Shown: positions 9,481-18,070 of the stretch, piece by piece | Layout: each line of letters begins with the position of its first letter | Position numbering within the stretch: the first letter of the stretch is position 1 | Assembly (NCBI RefSeq): GCF_009696465.1 | Contig: NZ_VULX01000003.1 | Location: 62,001 to 126,000, forward strand | Source: Inconstantimicrobium porci | Lineage (GTDB): Bacteria; Bacillota; Clostridia; Clostridiales; Clostridiaceae | Direction of reading: 5' to 3' | Length of the DNA: 64,000 bases | Translations under genes and position numbers: made by a program | The notes under the pieces: model-generated | The model's database searches: none | What the model was told of the DNA's origin: nothing | What the model saw: only the letters and a program-made list of their open reading frames with translations

Positions 9481-10761
9481 ATGAAGAGAGTACTAAAAAA
9501 TATGGCATTCATTTTTATTTTATTTATTTTATCATATGCAGATGTTTATGCTTATGAAATTAAAAACAACAGTGTATTTTCAAAAGAACATGTGGTTGCA
9601 GTTATACGAAAAAATCAGATATGGGCTATTGATGTTAACAATGAAAAAAATAAAGTTCTAGTAGATAAGGGAGGAAAATTCAGCTATCCACTTATATCTT
9701 CAACTGGATATATAGCTTATAGAAAAAATAATGATCTGTATGTCAGTAGGATAGATTTTAAAAATAAGAGTGCAACATATAAAGTTACTGACGATGTATT
9801 ATCATATATCTGGCATAGTAATGGAAGTCTTCTTTATTCAAAGGACAGTGGTGGATTATATGTTAAGGATGTGAAAAATAATAAGAATAAGATATTAAGG
9901 CTTGGCAAAGAATCATATGCAAAGATAGTCGAAGGAAAAGATGGTATTATATTTGCAGAGAAGAATGGCATAAAAAATATTAATGGCTATGATTATCAGA
10001 ATGAATTGGGAATTGTAAAAATGAATCTTAAGAATAATGATGAGATATTAATTGTGGAAAGAAAACCTGGTGATTATGTTACAGGAGATCTTGGTTTAAA
10101 TCCTAAGATTGCATCAGTTTCATATGATGGCATAAATCTTTTTATTTGGTGTAAACCAAATTCAGAGTCAGCTTCAGCTGATGGTGTGGAACTTGGTGTA
10201 TATAATGTTAATACAGGGATATTTTCAAGGATATCAGGATCTAAGATAATATCACTTGTTTACACAGATAATATAGCGATTTCACCAGTTAACAATAATG
10301 AAGTAGCTATAGTTAATGGATATATTAGAGATATGAATCTAAACAAATCGCTTGATGTAATTGATTTATCAAAAAAGAAAATTAAAAAAATATCCCCAAT
10401 TGATGAGACAATTATGACTCCATATTACTCTCATGATGGTAAAAGAATTCTTTATTCCTCTGCTCTAAGCAGTGATTCAATTATTAGGTGGCAGAACAAT
10501 ATGGATCATAATATATTTGAGTATGATATAGAAAAGTCTAAAATAGAAAAACTTACAGATAAAAAAGGATACTGGGATTTTGCGCCTAGGTATGTTAATG
10601 ATGGACAGGACATTGTTTTTTTAAGAAAAAGTAGAGACGGAAAACTTTCATTAATAATAAAAAAGAAAAATTGTGAAAGGACTGTTGTAAAAGGTATACT
10701 GAATAATTCTAACTTGTGGTATTATGGACATTATGATTTGGGACGAGTAACTACATTATAA
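9481..10761 (+). CDS. Secreted TolB-like beta-propeller protein
   Basis: This 426-residue product starts with a signal peptide (MKRVLKNMAFIFILFILSYA, cleavage probably near residue 25). The rest is beta-rich with recurring propeller-blade features such as the HDGKRILYSSA and NDGQDIVFLRKSRDGK turns, which are typical of WD40-like/TolB repeats (PD40). The start is supported by an AAGGAG site 5 bases upstream. The gene is monocistronic, with about 110 bases before the next start, and there are no Tol-Pal genes as expected for a Gram-positive. A role in binding wall or extracellular ligands is inference from the fold only; I do not recognise a specific family member. Confidence 0.7.
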   Translation: MKRVLKNMAFIFILFILSYADVYAYEIKNNSVFSKEHVVAVIRKNQIWAIDVNNEKNKVLVDKGGKFSYPLISSTGYIAYRKNNDLYVSRIDFKNKSATYKVTDDVLSYIWHSNGSLLYSKDSGGLYVKDVKNNKNKILRLGKESYAKIVEGKDGIIFAEKNGIKNINGYDYQNELGIVKMNLKNNDEILIVERKPGDYVTGDLGLNPKIASVSYDGINLFIWCKPNSESASADGVELGVYNVNTGIFSRISGSKIISLVYTDNIAISPVNNNEVAIVNGYIRDMNLNKSLDVIDLSKKKIKKISPIDETIMTPYYSHDGKRILYSSALSSDSIIRWQNNMDHNIFEYDIEKSKIEKLTDKKGYWDFAPRYVNDGQDIVFLRKSRDGKLSLIIKKKNCERTVVKGILNNSNLWYYGHYDLGRVTTL

Positions 10762-10871
10762 TAACTATAAAAATAATTGATAGTAATCATTAGCAATATG
10801 AATTTTACTTATCTAAAAAACTTGGATATACTTAAATAATAAATTGAACAGATGGAAAGGGAGTATTTATT

Positions 10872-12293
10872 GTGAATGATATTGTAATAATTGGTGCAGG
10901 AATTATTGGCTGCTCCATTGCCAGAGAGTTATCAAAATATCAGCTTGATATTACTGTAATTGAGAAAAATTTAGATGTAGCAGAGGGCACATCTAAAGCA
11001 AACAGTGGAATAGTACATGCTGGTTTTACTGAAAAGAAAAATACGCTAAAAGGTAGTCTCGTTGCTAAGTCTAATAAAATGTTTGACATACTTTCAGATG
11101 AGCTGGAGTTTAGTATGGTAAGAAACGGTGCACTTGTATTAGCATATGACGATAACGATGTTAGAAAGATAGAACAGTTAAAGAAGAATGGGGAAGAACT
11201 AGGCATTACAGGGCTTTCAATTTTAGATACGGAAGCTGTAAAAAGAAAGCAGGGGAATATAACTAAAGGAGTAAAAGCTGCACTTTATGCAGAAACTTCT
11301 GCAATAGTAAATCCATATGATATGACTATTGCTATGGCAGAAAGCGCTGCTTTGAATGGAGTTAATTTTAAATTTGGAGCTAATGTTGTTAATATTGAAA
11401 AGAATGGAGATATTCACACTATCTATTTAGAAAATGGTGAAGACATAAAATCAAGATTTGTAATTAATGCTGCTGGTTTATTTGGCGCAGAAATTAATAA
11501 CATGATGAACGAAGAAAAATATAATATAAGAGGAGTCAAAGGTGAGTACTGTCTCTTTGATAAAATTGCAGGAGCAGCAGTTAAGAACACTCTATTCCGT
11601 GTACCTGAAGAAAAAGGAAAAGGTGTTTTGGTAACACCTACTACTGATGGGAATCTTATTGTTGGTCCTAATTCGCAGAAAGAACAATCAGTTTCAACTA
11701 CAAGAGAAGGTATTGATGAAATTATAGAAAAAGCATCAAAAGTTATTGATGAACTGCCTGTAAAAAGAGTTATTACGTCATTCAGTGGTGTAAGAGCTAA
11801 AACAGAAAGTGGTGATTTCATCATAGAAGCACTTAAGGATAATGAACAGTTTATAAACGTAATAGGAATAGATTCGCCAGGGCTTACATGTGCGCCTGCT
11901 ATAGCTGAATACGTGTCAGATATGATTTCAAAAAATTTAATCATGATAAAAAAACATAATTTTATCAGCAAGAGACACAAGATGGTAAGATTTGCTGAAC
12001 TTAGTGTAGAAGATAAGAATAAACTCATCAAGGATAATCCTGAATATGGACGAATTGTCTGCAAGTGTGAACTTGTTACAGAAGGAGAAATTATAGATGC
12101 AATACATAGAGTTCCTGGTGCAGTTACATTAGATGGTGTTAAGAGAAGAACACGTGCAATGATGGGAGGTTGCCAGGGAATGGGATGTATGCTTCCTATA
12201 TGCAAAATAATGAGCAGAGAACTTAATGTAGATATAAGTGAAATAAATAAGAATAGTGCATATTCTCCAGCAGTTGGATTCAGGGAGGTTTAG
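10872..12293 (+). CDS. GlpA-like FAD-dependent oxidoreductase with BFD-like [2Fe-2S] domain
   Basis: The 473-residue protein begins with a Rossmann FAD-binding motif (IIGAGIIGCSIAREL), followed by a DAO-type fold (~1-345) as in anaerobic glycerol-3-phosphate dehydrogenase GlpA and L-2-hydroxyglutarate oxidase. A C-terminal domain (~385-455) has the BFD-like cysteine pattern CKC ... GGCQGMGC, expected to hold a [2Fe-2S] cluster. It starts at GTG 10872 with AAAGGGA 10 bases upstream. Only 3 bases separate it from the next flavoprotein gene, so the two are one operon. In many Firmicutes this pair plus a small DUF1667 protein forms a GlpABC-like set; the third gene is absent here. The substrate, probably a 2-hydroxyacid or glycerol 3-phosphate, is not determined. 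Confidence 0.88.
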   Translation: MNDIVIIGAGIIGCSIARELSKYQLDITVIEKNLDVAEGTSKANSGIVHAGFTEKKNTLKGSLVAKSNKMFDILSDELEFSMVRNGALVLAYDDNDVRKIEQLKKNGEELGITGLSILDTEAVKRKQGNITKGVKAALYAETSAIVNPYDMTIAMAESAALNGVNFKFGANVVNIEKNGDIHTIYLENGEDIKSRFVINAAGLFGAEINNMMNEEKYNIRGVKGEYCLFDKIAGAAVKNTLFRVPEEKGKGVLVTPTTDGNLIVGPNSQKEQSVSTTREGIDEIIEKASKVIDELPVKRVITSFSGVRAKTESGDFIIEALKDNEQFINVIGIDSPGLTCAPAIAEYVSDMISKNLIMIKKHNFISKRHKMVRFAELSVEDKNKLIKDNPEYGRIVCKCELVTEGEIIDAIHRVPGAVTLDGVKRRTRAMMGGCQGMGCMLPICKIMSRELNVDISEINKNSAYSPAVGFREV

Positions 12294-12296
12294 TAT

Positions 12297-13187
12297 ATGA
12301 ATAAATATGATTTAGTTATAGTAGGGGCTGGTGCTGCTGGTATGTTATGTGCAGTAAATGCCAAAAAGCATGGAATTCAAAGAGTATTGATTATTGATAA
12401 AGATCCTGTTTTAGGAGGCTCATTAAACGGCTGTACGTATACTATAGATAAAGATAGAAAGATTACTGGAAATCAATATCTTGCAGAATTAACTGAAGAA
12501 TTTAAAAAGCATGATATAAAGGTGTTACGTAATACTATGGTGCTTAAGATTGATGAACATGGAAGTGCAGTATGTTTAAACAGCACAGAGGGATTACATA
12601 AGATTGTGGCTAAAAATATTATTCTCTGCAATGGAGCAAAAGAAAAAGGCAGGAACTCAATTGCAGTTACAGGAGATAGATGTGCAGGTATTTTAAATGT
12701 AACAATGGCTAAAAAAATCTTTGCCATGAACATGATTCCAGGAAAGAATATATTGTTTTGCGGAGATGATGGCATAAAAAGAATTATCAATGAGATAAAG
12801 AAAAGCAACGTTAACGTTGTAGGAGTTGTTGGTGAAAATAGTTATGGATTGACTGACAACATCTTTAATGGTTATGAAATATCAAGAATTAATGGTAGGG
12901 GTAGAGTAGAAGAAGCTATTCTCACAAAGGGAGATGAAGCATTAAAGGTAAAATGTGACACTGTTATCTTTGCGTACGCAAGAATTTCAGATGGAATCGT
13001 AGCTATGAGAAGCGGAATAGATTTAAATCCTTTAACCACAGGGCCAAGAGTCGATAAAAATTATATGACTTCAAGAGAAAATATATATGCATGTGGTGAT
13101 GGTATTTTTATTCATGAATATATTGATGATATTGAGAATGAATGTGAAAATCTAATAAGATTTGTTTTTGACTCTAACTGTAAATAG
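12297..13187 (+). CDS. Compact NAD(P)/FAD-dependent oxidoreductase (partner of GlpA-like protein)
   Basis: The 296-residue product has an N-terminal FAD-binding motif (DLVIVGAGAAGMLCAVNA), the GGSLNGC segment, an ATG-like NIILCNGAKEKGRN strand and a C-terminal NIYACGDGI flavin motif. Standard partners in this operon type are about 410-420 residues; this one is shorter mainly in the NAD-binding half and lacks a clear GxGxxG there (GKNILFCGDDGIKRI). It follows the GlpA-like gene by 3 bases, and the upstream stop region carries AGGGAGG as its ribosome site. The protein likely shuttles electrons between the GlpA-like subunit and NAD(P) or another carrier, but the weak second nucleotide motif makes that uncertain. 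It may be a compact natural form or a product of in-frame loss. Confidence 0.8.
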   Translation: MNKYDLVIVGAGAAGMLCAVNAKKHGIQRVLIIDKDPVLGGSLNGCTYTIDKDRKITGNQYLAELTEEFKKHDIKVLRNTMVLKIDEHGSAVCLNSTEGLHKIVAKNIILCNGAKEKGRNSIAVTGDRCAGILNVTMAKKIFAMNMIPGKNILFCGDDGIKRIINEIKKSNVNVVGVVGENSYGLTDNIFNGYEISRINGRGRVEEAILTKGDEALKVKCDTVIFAYARISDGIVAMRSGIDLNPLTTGPRVDKNYMTSRENIYACGDGIFIHEYIDDIENECENLIRFVFDSNCK

Positions 13188-13285
13188 GGTTAAAATTCTT
13201 GTATTTTTTTATATGATATCATATCGTTCATATAATCCTAATTAAACTGTAATATTATTGAAAAGTATTATTTTTACCACAATAT

Positions 13286-13314
13286 TTGACATAATATGAA
13301 ATGTAGTGTAATAT
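13286..13314 (+). promoter_or_regulatory. Promoter of the ABC-F attenuator leader
   Basis: A perfect -35 TTGACA (13286-13291), a 17-base spacer and a -10 TAATAT (13309-13314) lie 34 bases before a small leader ORF. Confidence 0.75.
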
Positions 13315-13347
13315 ATACAATATAATGTTGAAAGGAAGGTGAAAATT

Positions 13348-13452
13348 ATGATACAGATTAAGATGCCATTAGCAGTGGTAAAGGCTCCAAACAATGATTC
13401 AAGTATGATGCATTGTGCGGAGCGTATCATAAGTCGCCTTTCTTTGAGGTAG
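13348..13452 (+). CDS. 34-codon leader peptide ahead of ABC-F remnant
   Basis: ATG 13348 is preceded by AAAGGAAGGTG at a good distance and opens a 34-codon frame (MIQIKMPLAVVKAPN... ending RLSLR). It lies between a consensus promoter and two terminator hairpins, upstream of an ABC-F gene. That order is the standard one for ribosome-mediated attenuation of antibiotic-responsive ABC-F genes: ribosome stalling on the leader would let RNA polymerase pass the terminators. The peptide itself has no recognised relatives. Its role here is inferred from arrangement. Confidence 0.6.
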   Translation: MIQIKMPLAVVKAPNNDSSMMHCAERIISRLSLR

Positions 13453-13542
13453 AGTAAAAATTTGTATAATTCTATTATAATATAATTGTCTAGCTATAGT
13501 TTAGTTTTTGTACATTTTTTTACTGGCGTACTTATGAGATAT

Positions 13543-13580
13543 AAAGGCTGGAAGCAGTGTATTATGCTTTCGGCCTTTTG
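13543..13580 (+). terminator. Leader terminator 1
   Basis: An interrupted stem AAAGGC-tg-GAAGCA / TGCTTT-cg-GCCTTT is followed by TTTTGTTTTT. It sits 90 bases after the leader peptide stop. Confidence 0.7.
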
Positions 13581-13601
13581 TTTTTATATAATATTTTATG
13601 T

Positions 13602-13647
13602 AAAGCAGAAGGTATACATGAGAAATCGTGTAATCTTCTGCTTTTTT
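13602..13647 (+). terminator. Leader terminator 2
   Basis: A strong stem AAAGCAGAAG / CTTCTGCTTT, extended inside by TACATGA / TCGTGTA, is followed by a T run that ends 24 bases before the ABC-F start. As a terminator inside a leader it is best explained as an attenuator. Confidence 0.8.
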
Positions 13648-13670
13648 AATTATGAAGGGAGATAATAAAT

Positions 13671-14240
13671 ATGAGTTTATTAGAAGTAATGGGTTTATCA
13701 CACTCATATGGTGATAAGCAGTTGTATACCAATGCATCCTTTGAATTATATAAAGGAGAGCATATGGGAGTAGTAGGACAGAATGGCGCAGGAAAAAGTA
13801 CTCTGCTCAAAATATTAATGGGAGAAGTAGTACCTGATAATGGCTATATTAAGTGGCAGTCAAACATCAAGGTAGGAATTCTGGATCAGTATGCTCATAT
13901 AATTGAAAATTATACTGTATTTCAGTATCTAAAAACTGCATTTAATGATTTATATGACGTTGAGAGAAAACTTAATGATGTCTATATGGAAATGGCATCT
14001 ATCCAGAACGACAAATTAATGAAGAAAGCAGCTTATTATCAAGATGTTCTAGAAGAAAAAGATTTTTATAATATAGAAAGTAACATTGCTAAAGTTGCTA
14101 CAGGTCTGGGTATAACAGCAATAGGTATGGATAAAATCTTAAAGGAACTCAGTGGTGGACAGAGAGCTAAGGTGATTCTTGCAAAACTTCTGCTTGAAAA
14201 ACCAGATATCTTAATTCTTGATGAACCTACGAATTTTCTT
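13671..14240 (+). pseudogene. ABC-F ATPase, N-terminal fragment
   Basis: From ATG 13671 (ribosome site GAAGGGAG) the frame encodes a good ABC-F first domain: Walker A GQNGAGKST (residues ~37-45), signature LSGGQRAKV, and Walker B LILDEPTNFL. Coding similarity stops at about 14240, just after Walker B; the frame then runs through unrelated sequence that belongs to an opposite-strand gene and stops at 14315. The H-loop, the linker and the whole second ATPase domain are gone, so the product cannot function as ABC-F. Intact relatives are about 510-540 residues. The elaborate leader upstream suggests an inducible, ribosome-protecting gene before it was broken. The break is a deletion that fused it to the neighbouring small gene. 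Confidence 0.9.
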
Positions 14241-14361
14241 GTTGTTTATTTTCCCAGGCTATTAATACGTAGTCTTTGTCTGTTTCCTTTTTTACAAGAT
14301 CTTCAGCTTTCTTGATTGCTTCGTTTTCTTTTTCAGTAATGTCTGCAATTTTGTAATCCAT
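14227..14361 (-). CDS. Small acidic/basic protein, 3' end rearranged
   Basis: On the minus strand, ATG at 14361 follows a perfect AAGGAGGTG site and encodes 44 residues: MDYKIADITEKENEAIKKAE, then a Lys/Glu-rich helix and a VLIAWEN ending. Its stop codon (complement of 14227-14229) lies inside the ABC-F coding remnant, so the last few codons come from foreign sequence and the original C-terminus may be lost. The strong ribosome site and helix-forming composition argue it was a real gene. I do not recognise a family. The remaining protein may still be made. Confidence 0.6.
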   Translation of the reverse strand: MDYKIADITEKENEAIKKAEDLVKKETDKDYVLIAWENKQQENS

Positions 14362-14478
14362 GCTAATGCACCTCCTTATTATATTTCTTGTATTTAATTA
14401 AAAAATATACATTTTAGTAGTATCATAATGATTCTATAGTTATAATAAGTAATAGTCTTATATTAAAAGGAGAAAAAT

Positions 14479-14778
14479 ATGATAAAAAGTAGATTTTCCA
14501 TAAGTGAAATAATAACAATAGTAATGAGTTTTGTTGAAAATATTGAGAAAACAGAAATTTATGGTATTGAAGATGAACAAATAGATCTTCCAATAGCCAT
14601 AGAGAATAGAATAAATAATATGAATAATAAACTGTATAAAGATTTTGTAGATAAAATATCATATATTGCAGAAGAGGTGTATAAATTAAAAACAGGGGAA
14701 CTTAATCAATTAAATATGATACATGGCGAAATAAAGTTATTGGCCTTGGAGTATTTAAAAGATTATTTAATTGAGTAG
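14479..14778 (+). CDS. Hypothetical 99-residue helical protein
   Basis: ATG 14479 follows AAAGGAG by 6-7 bases. The 99-residue product is predicted to be mostly helical, with no membrane segment, signal peptide or cysteine cluster. It lies 21 bases before the broken M20 amidohydrolase gene on the same strand, so they were probably co-transcribed. I recognise no family. Confidence 0.6.
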   Translation: MIKSRFSISEIITIVMSFVENIEKTEIYGIEDEQIDLPIAIENRINNMNNKLYKDFVDKISYIAEEVYKLKTGELNQLNMIHGEIKLLALEYLKDYLIE

Positions 14779-14799
14779 AATATTTTAAGGGAGAATACT

Positions 14800-15733
14800 A
14801 TGGATATTATTAAGGAGACAAAAATAATAGGTAATTATATTATTGCGTTAAGAAAGTATTTCCATAGACATCCAGAGCTAAGTCTTAAAGAATTTGTTAC
14901 ATCAAAAAAAATAAAATCAGAATTAGACAAAATAAATGTACAGTATATTGAGACAGCAGGTACAGGTGTTGCGGCATTTATAGGAAATGGTAACGGACGT
15001 ACTATTGCGCTGAGAAGTGATATGGATGCCCTTTTAATAAATGAAAAGACTGGACTTCCATATGAATCGGAGAATGAAGGAATTATGCATGCATGCGGCC
15101 ATGATGCACATATGGCATCTTTATTAGGAGCTGCAATAATTCTTAAAAAATATGAAAATACACTTCCAGGAAGAGTTGTTCTTATATTTCAGCCAGCAGA
15201 AGAAAGCTCCCTAGGAGCAAAACTTATATCAGAAGAGGGAGTTCTTGATGATGTAGATGAAATATTTGGGCTTCATGTTTTTGGTGATATTGAATGTGGG
15301 AAAATATCAATTGAAAAAGGGCCGAGAATGGCTGCATCAAATAAGTTTGGTATCAGAATAAAGGGTAGATCTGGACATGCAGGAAAACCTAATCAATGTG
15401 TTGATGCAACAGTAGTCTGTGCGGCTATTATAATGAATCTTCAAACTATAATAAGCAGAGAAATAAATCCTTTAGATTCAGCAGTAGTAACGATAGGACA
15501 TGTAAGCTCTGGAAAATGTCATAATGTAATTTCAGGCGAGGCTTTTATAGAAGGAACAGTAAGAAGTTTTTGGAGTATTTGCTTTTGTAGGTGCTGGCAA
15601 TGAAGAACTTGGGAGGGATTACCCTAATCATAGTGAAAGATTTAATATTGATGAAAAAGCAGTACTAATAAGTACTGCCTTGTATGTTGCATATGCAATT
15701 GAAGCTTTAAGGAAAGAAAATCGAAAACATTAA
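14800..15733 (+). pseudogene. M20 family amidohydrolase, internally deleted and frameshifted
   Basis: The first ~257 codons match an M20D amidohydrolase (N-acyl-amino-acid or hippurate hydrolase type): HRHPELS near residue 22-28, RSDMDAL, the metal motif HACGHDAHM, PAEESSLGA, and the dimerisation domain GRSGHAGKP. Coding similarity breaks near 15572, after EGTVRSF. The expected C-terminal end resumes a few bases later in another frame (FAFVGAGNEELG, then YPNHSERFNIDE and a final helix) and ends at 15733. Compared with the usual 380-395 residues, about 90 residues holding the last metal ligand region are missing. The result is a short frame ending at 15603 that should be inactive. The start has a GGGAG site. 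Its 3' end overlaps the convergent aldolase stop by 4 bases. Confidence 0.9.
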
Positions 15734-16755
15734 AGATTGTTTAAAAATTCAATGAAATTTTCAACTTCAGTTTCATCAGTAGCCCATGAAGTTACAAGAC
15801 GCAAAACAGAATTATTTTCATCTTCTTTTTTCCATAAAGTATAATTGTAATTATTACTTATTTTTTTAACGATATCATTTGGGAAAATAGGGAATATTTG
15901 ATTGGTATCTGAGTCTATCATGAATTTATATCCTGCTTTAGTTATACCATCTTTAAGTTTCTTAGCCATTTTATTTGAGAAATCACCTAATTCAAAATAA
16001 AGGTTATCCTTGAACAACTCTAAGAACTGGATACCAAGAAGTCTTCCTTTTGCAAATAAAGCTCCTTTATTTTTTATGTTATATCTAAAATCTTCTTTAA
16101 GTGAATTATTGCATATCACAAGTGCTTCACCCATAAGTGCACCACATTTAGTTCCACCTATATAGAAGGCATCGCATAATCTTGGATAATCTGAAAGAGC
16201 AATATCATTTCCATCTGCACATAAAGCAGAAGCCAGTCTTGCACCATCAAGATATAAGAAAAGGTTATGTTTTCTGCAGCAGTCGCTTAATGATTTAAGT
16301 TCTGATTTACTATAGATTGTTCCAATTTCAGTTGGATTTGAAATATACACAAGCTTAGGTTTTACCATGTGTTCATCAGTATGTTCTGCAAGAACCTTTT
16401 CAATGTGGCATGCCTGTAGTTTGCCATCGTAAGTATCAGCAGCTGAAATTACCTTGTGACCTGTAGCTTCAATAGCTCCTGTTTCGTGAGTATTTATGTG
16501 ACCTGTGCTTACAGCAATTGCTGCTTCATAAGGTTTAAGAAAAGAAGAAATTGCTGTAAGATTTGTCTGTGTACCACCAACAAGAAAATGTACATCAGCA
16601 TCATTATAGTCCATTTTGTTTTTTATGTATTCTGCAGCTTTTAAGCAGTAATCATCGGTACCATAACCATCGGTCTGTTCCATGTTTGATTTTATCATAG
16701 CGTCAAGAATCCTTTTGTGAGCACCTTCGCTATAGTCATTTTTAAAACTATACAT
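15730..16755 (-). CDS. ltaE: Low-specificity threonine aldolase (PLP enzyme)
   Basis: The product (341 residues from the Met at 16755) is a fold-type I PLP enzyme of the beta-eliminating lyase/threonine aldolase group. Visible are an early SEGAHKRILDA segment, FLVGGTQTN, TGHINTHETGA, the PLP aspartate region FLYLDGARLA and the lysine motif YIGGTKCGAL. The enzyme cleaves threonine or allo-threonine to glycine and acetaldehyde. The start at 16755 is chosen because GGGGGA lies 6-7 bases upstream; an upstream in-frame Met at 16773 has no such site. It is single-gene and convergent with the M20 pseudogene, whose stop it overlaps. Confidence 0.9.
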   Translation of the reverse strand: MYSFKNDYSEGAHKRILDAMIKSNMEQTDGYGTDDYCLKAAEYIKNKMDYNDADVHFLVGGTQTNLTAISSFLKPYEAAIAVSTGHINTHETGAIEATGHKVISAADTYDGKLQACHIEKVLAEHTDEHMVKPKLVYISNPTEIGTIYSKSELKSLSDCCRKHNLFLYLDGARLASALCADGNDIALSDYPRLCDAFYIGGTKCGALMGEALVICNNSLKEDFRYNIKNKGALFAKGRLLGIQFLELFKDNLYFELGDFSNKMAKKLKDGITKAGYKFMIDSDTNQIFPIFPNDIVKKISNNYNYTLWKKEDENNSVLRLVTSWATDETEVENFIEFLNNL

Positions 16756-16955
16756 ATATAATCCCCCAATCATTTTTGAAAATTCGGAATGAATTATTTA
16801 ATATTTTATAATTATATCATTTAATATTAAATTTTTCATTTATTTATCAAATAAAACCCATTTTTAATGGCATCATATCTTTTGTGCAGAATAATGGTAT
16901 AATATACTTAAATATCAATATAATTTAAAAATATTTATGAGGATGGGGAAGTATT

Positions 16956-17906
16956 ATGGATAATAACTTAATATTATATGAAACTCATTATGGTTCTGCA
17001 AAGAAAGCAGGAGAAATATTTTCTTTAATATTAGGACATTCTAAAATATATGATATTAAAGATTATAATGGAGATTGTAAAGATTATGGAAGATTAATAT
17101 TTATTTTTGGGTTTCATGGAAATGACACAGCAGATAAAATAGGAAGCTACATTTCAGCTAATAAAGATAGGATAAAGGATAAAAAAATAATATTAATAGG
17201 AGTCGGACTTGAAAAAAGTGATTTAAAGAACTATATAAAAAAGATTACAAATATAATGGGTAGAGATGCTGATTATATAGATTTTATACATGGCGAGTTA
17301 AGAATGAAAAATTTGACGCCTGAAGATAAGGATATACTTGAAGCCTTCTTTAATGAGAGTAATATTATTTTAACTGATATGGGTAAGTTTAAAGTAAGTG
17401 AAGTATGTGATATTGCACAGAAATTTTATTATTTATTAAAAGAGCAAGGCAGAAAAATAGAAGAAAAAGAACTATTAAAGATATGTTATAAGTATTTAAG
17501 TGAACATAACACATGTGCTTTAGCAACTGGAACTAATGGCTTTGTAAGATGTACACCTTTAGAGTATCTTTTAAAAGGTAAAGATTTTTATTTGATTACA
17601 GAAGGTGGCATGAAGTTTTATGGTATGCTTCAGAATAAGAATGTCTGTGTTTCTGTATTTGAAAGCTATAAAGGAATGGGAAAGCTGAAGGGTATGCAGC
17701 TGACAGGAATAGCAGAAAATGTTGAATATTTAAGTGATGAATATAATAATGTTATTAAGTTAAAAGGCTTGAAAGCAGAAGTATTAAAAAAGCTTCCTGT
17801 AAAACTTAATGTGATAAAGGTTAAGATAAGCAGGATAGAGTATCTTAACTCTGATTTTAAGAAAAAATGTTATAACATCAGTCAGATACTTGAGCTATCG
17901 GTATAA
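16956..17906 (+). CDS. Flavodoxin-like / pyridoxamine-phosphate-oxidase-like fusion protein
   Basis: The 316-residue protein appears to be a two-domain fusion. Residues 1-~150 resemble a flavodoxin (ILYETHYGSAKKAGE phosphate loop, FIFGFHGNDTADK, IILIGVGLE). Residues ~170-300 resemble a split-barrel flavin-binding domain of the PNPOx-like group (NTCALATG, VRCTPLEYLLKG, FYLITEGGMKFYGMLQN, KGMQLTGIAE). Each half is expected to bind FMN, making it a likely small electron-transfer protein or reductase. The start has a GAGGATGGGG site. It is a single gene ending in a terminator, so partner and substrate remain unknown. Confidence 0.72.
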   Translation: MDNNLILYETHYGSAKKAGEIFSLILGHSKIYDIKDYNGDCKDYGRLIFIFGFHGNDTADKIGSYISANKDRIKDKKIILIGVGLEKSDLKNYIKKITNIMGRDADYIDFIHGELRMKNLTPEDKDILEAFFNESNIILTDMGKFKVSEVCDIAQKFYYLLKEQGRKIEEKELLKICYKYLSEHNTCALATGTNGFVRCTPLEYLLKGKDFYLITEGGMKFYGMLQNKNVCVSVFESYKGMGKLKGMQLTGIAENVEYLSDEYNNVIKLKGLKAEVLKKLPVKLNVIKVKISRIEYLNSDFKKKCYNISQILELSV

Positions 17907-17930
17907 TTTTATTCTACTAATAAAATTAAC

Positions 17931-17987
17931 ATCTCGATAACTGTGAATTTGTAGATTATTTCAAATTCCTGTTTATCGGGATTTTTT
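17931..17987 (+). terminator. Terminator after flavodoxin/PNPOx fusion gene
   Basis: A long interrupted stem (ATCTCGATAAC...GAATTTG / CAAATTC...GTTTATCGGGAT) is followed by TTTTTT. Confidence 0.8.
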
Positions 17988-18006
17988 GTATTTTATCATT
18001 TTTTTA

Positions 18007-18034
18007 TTGTCAAAGTGGATTTCTTTGGTAAAAT
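18007..18034 (+). promoter_or_regulatory. Promoter of response regulator gene
   Basis: TTGTCA (18007-18012), a 16-base spacer and TAAAAT (18029-18034) lie 36 bases upstream of the response regulator start. Confidence 0.55.
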
Positions 18035-18070
18035 GTAGTTAAGTATTCAGAAATAAGAGGAGGATATACT

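Noticed and set aside
14241-14315. The last ~25 codons of the ABC-F frame as a novel C-terminal domain
   Set aside because: This stretch is the antisense of a small gene with its own strong ribosome site on the minus strand.
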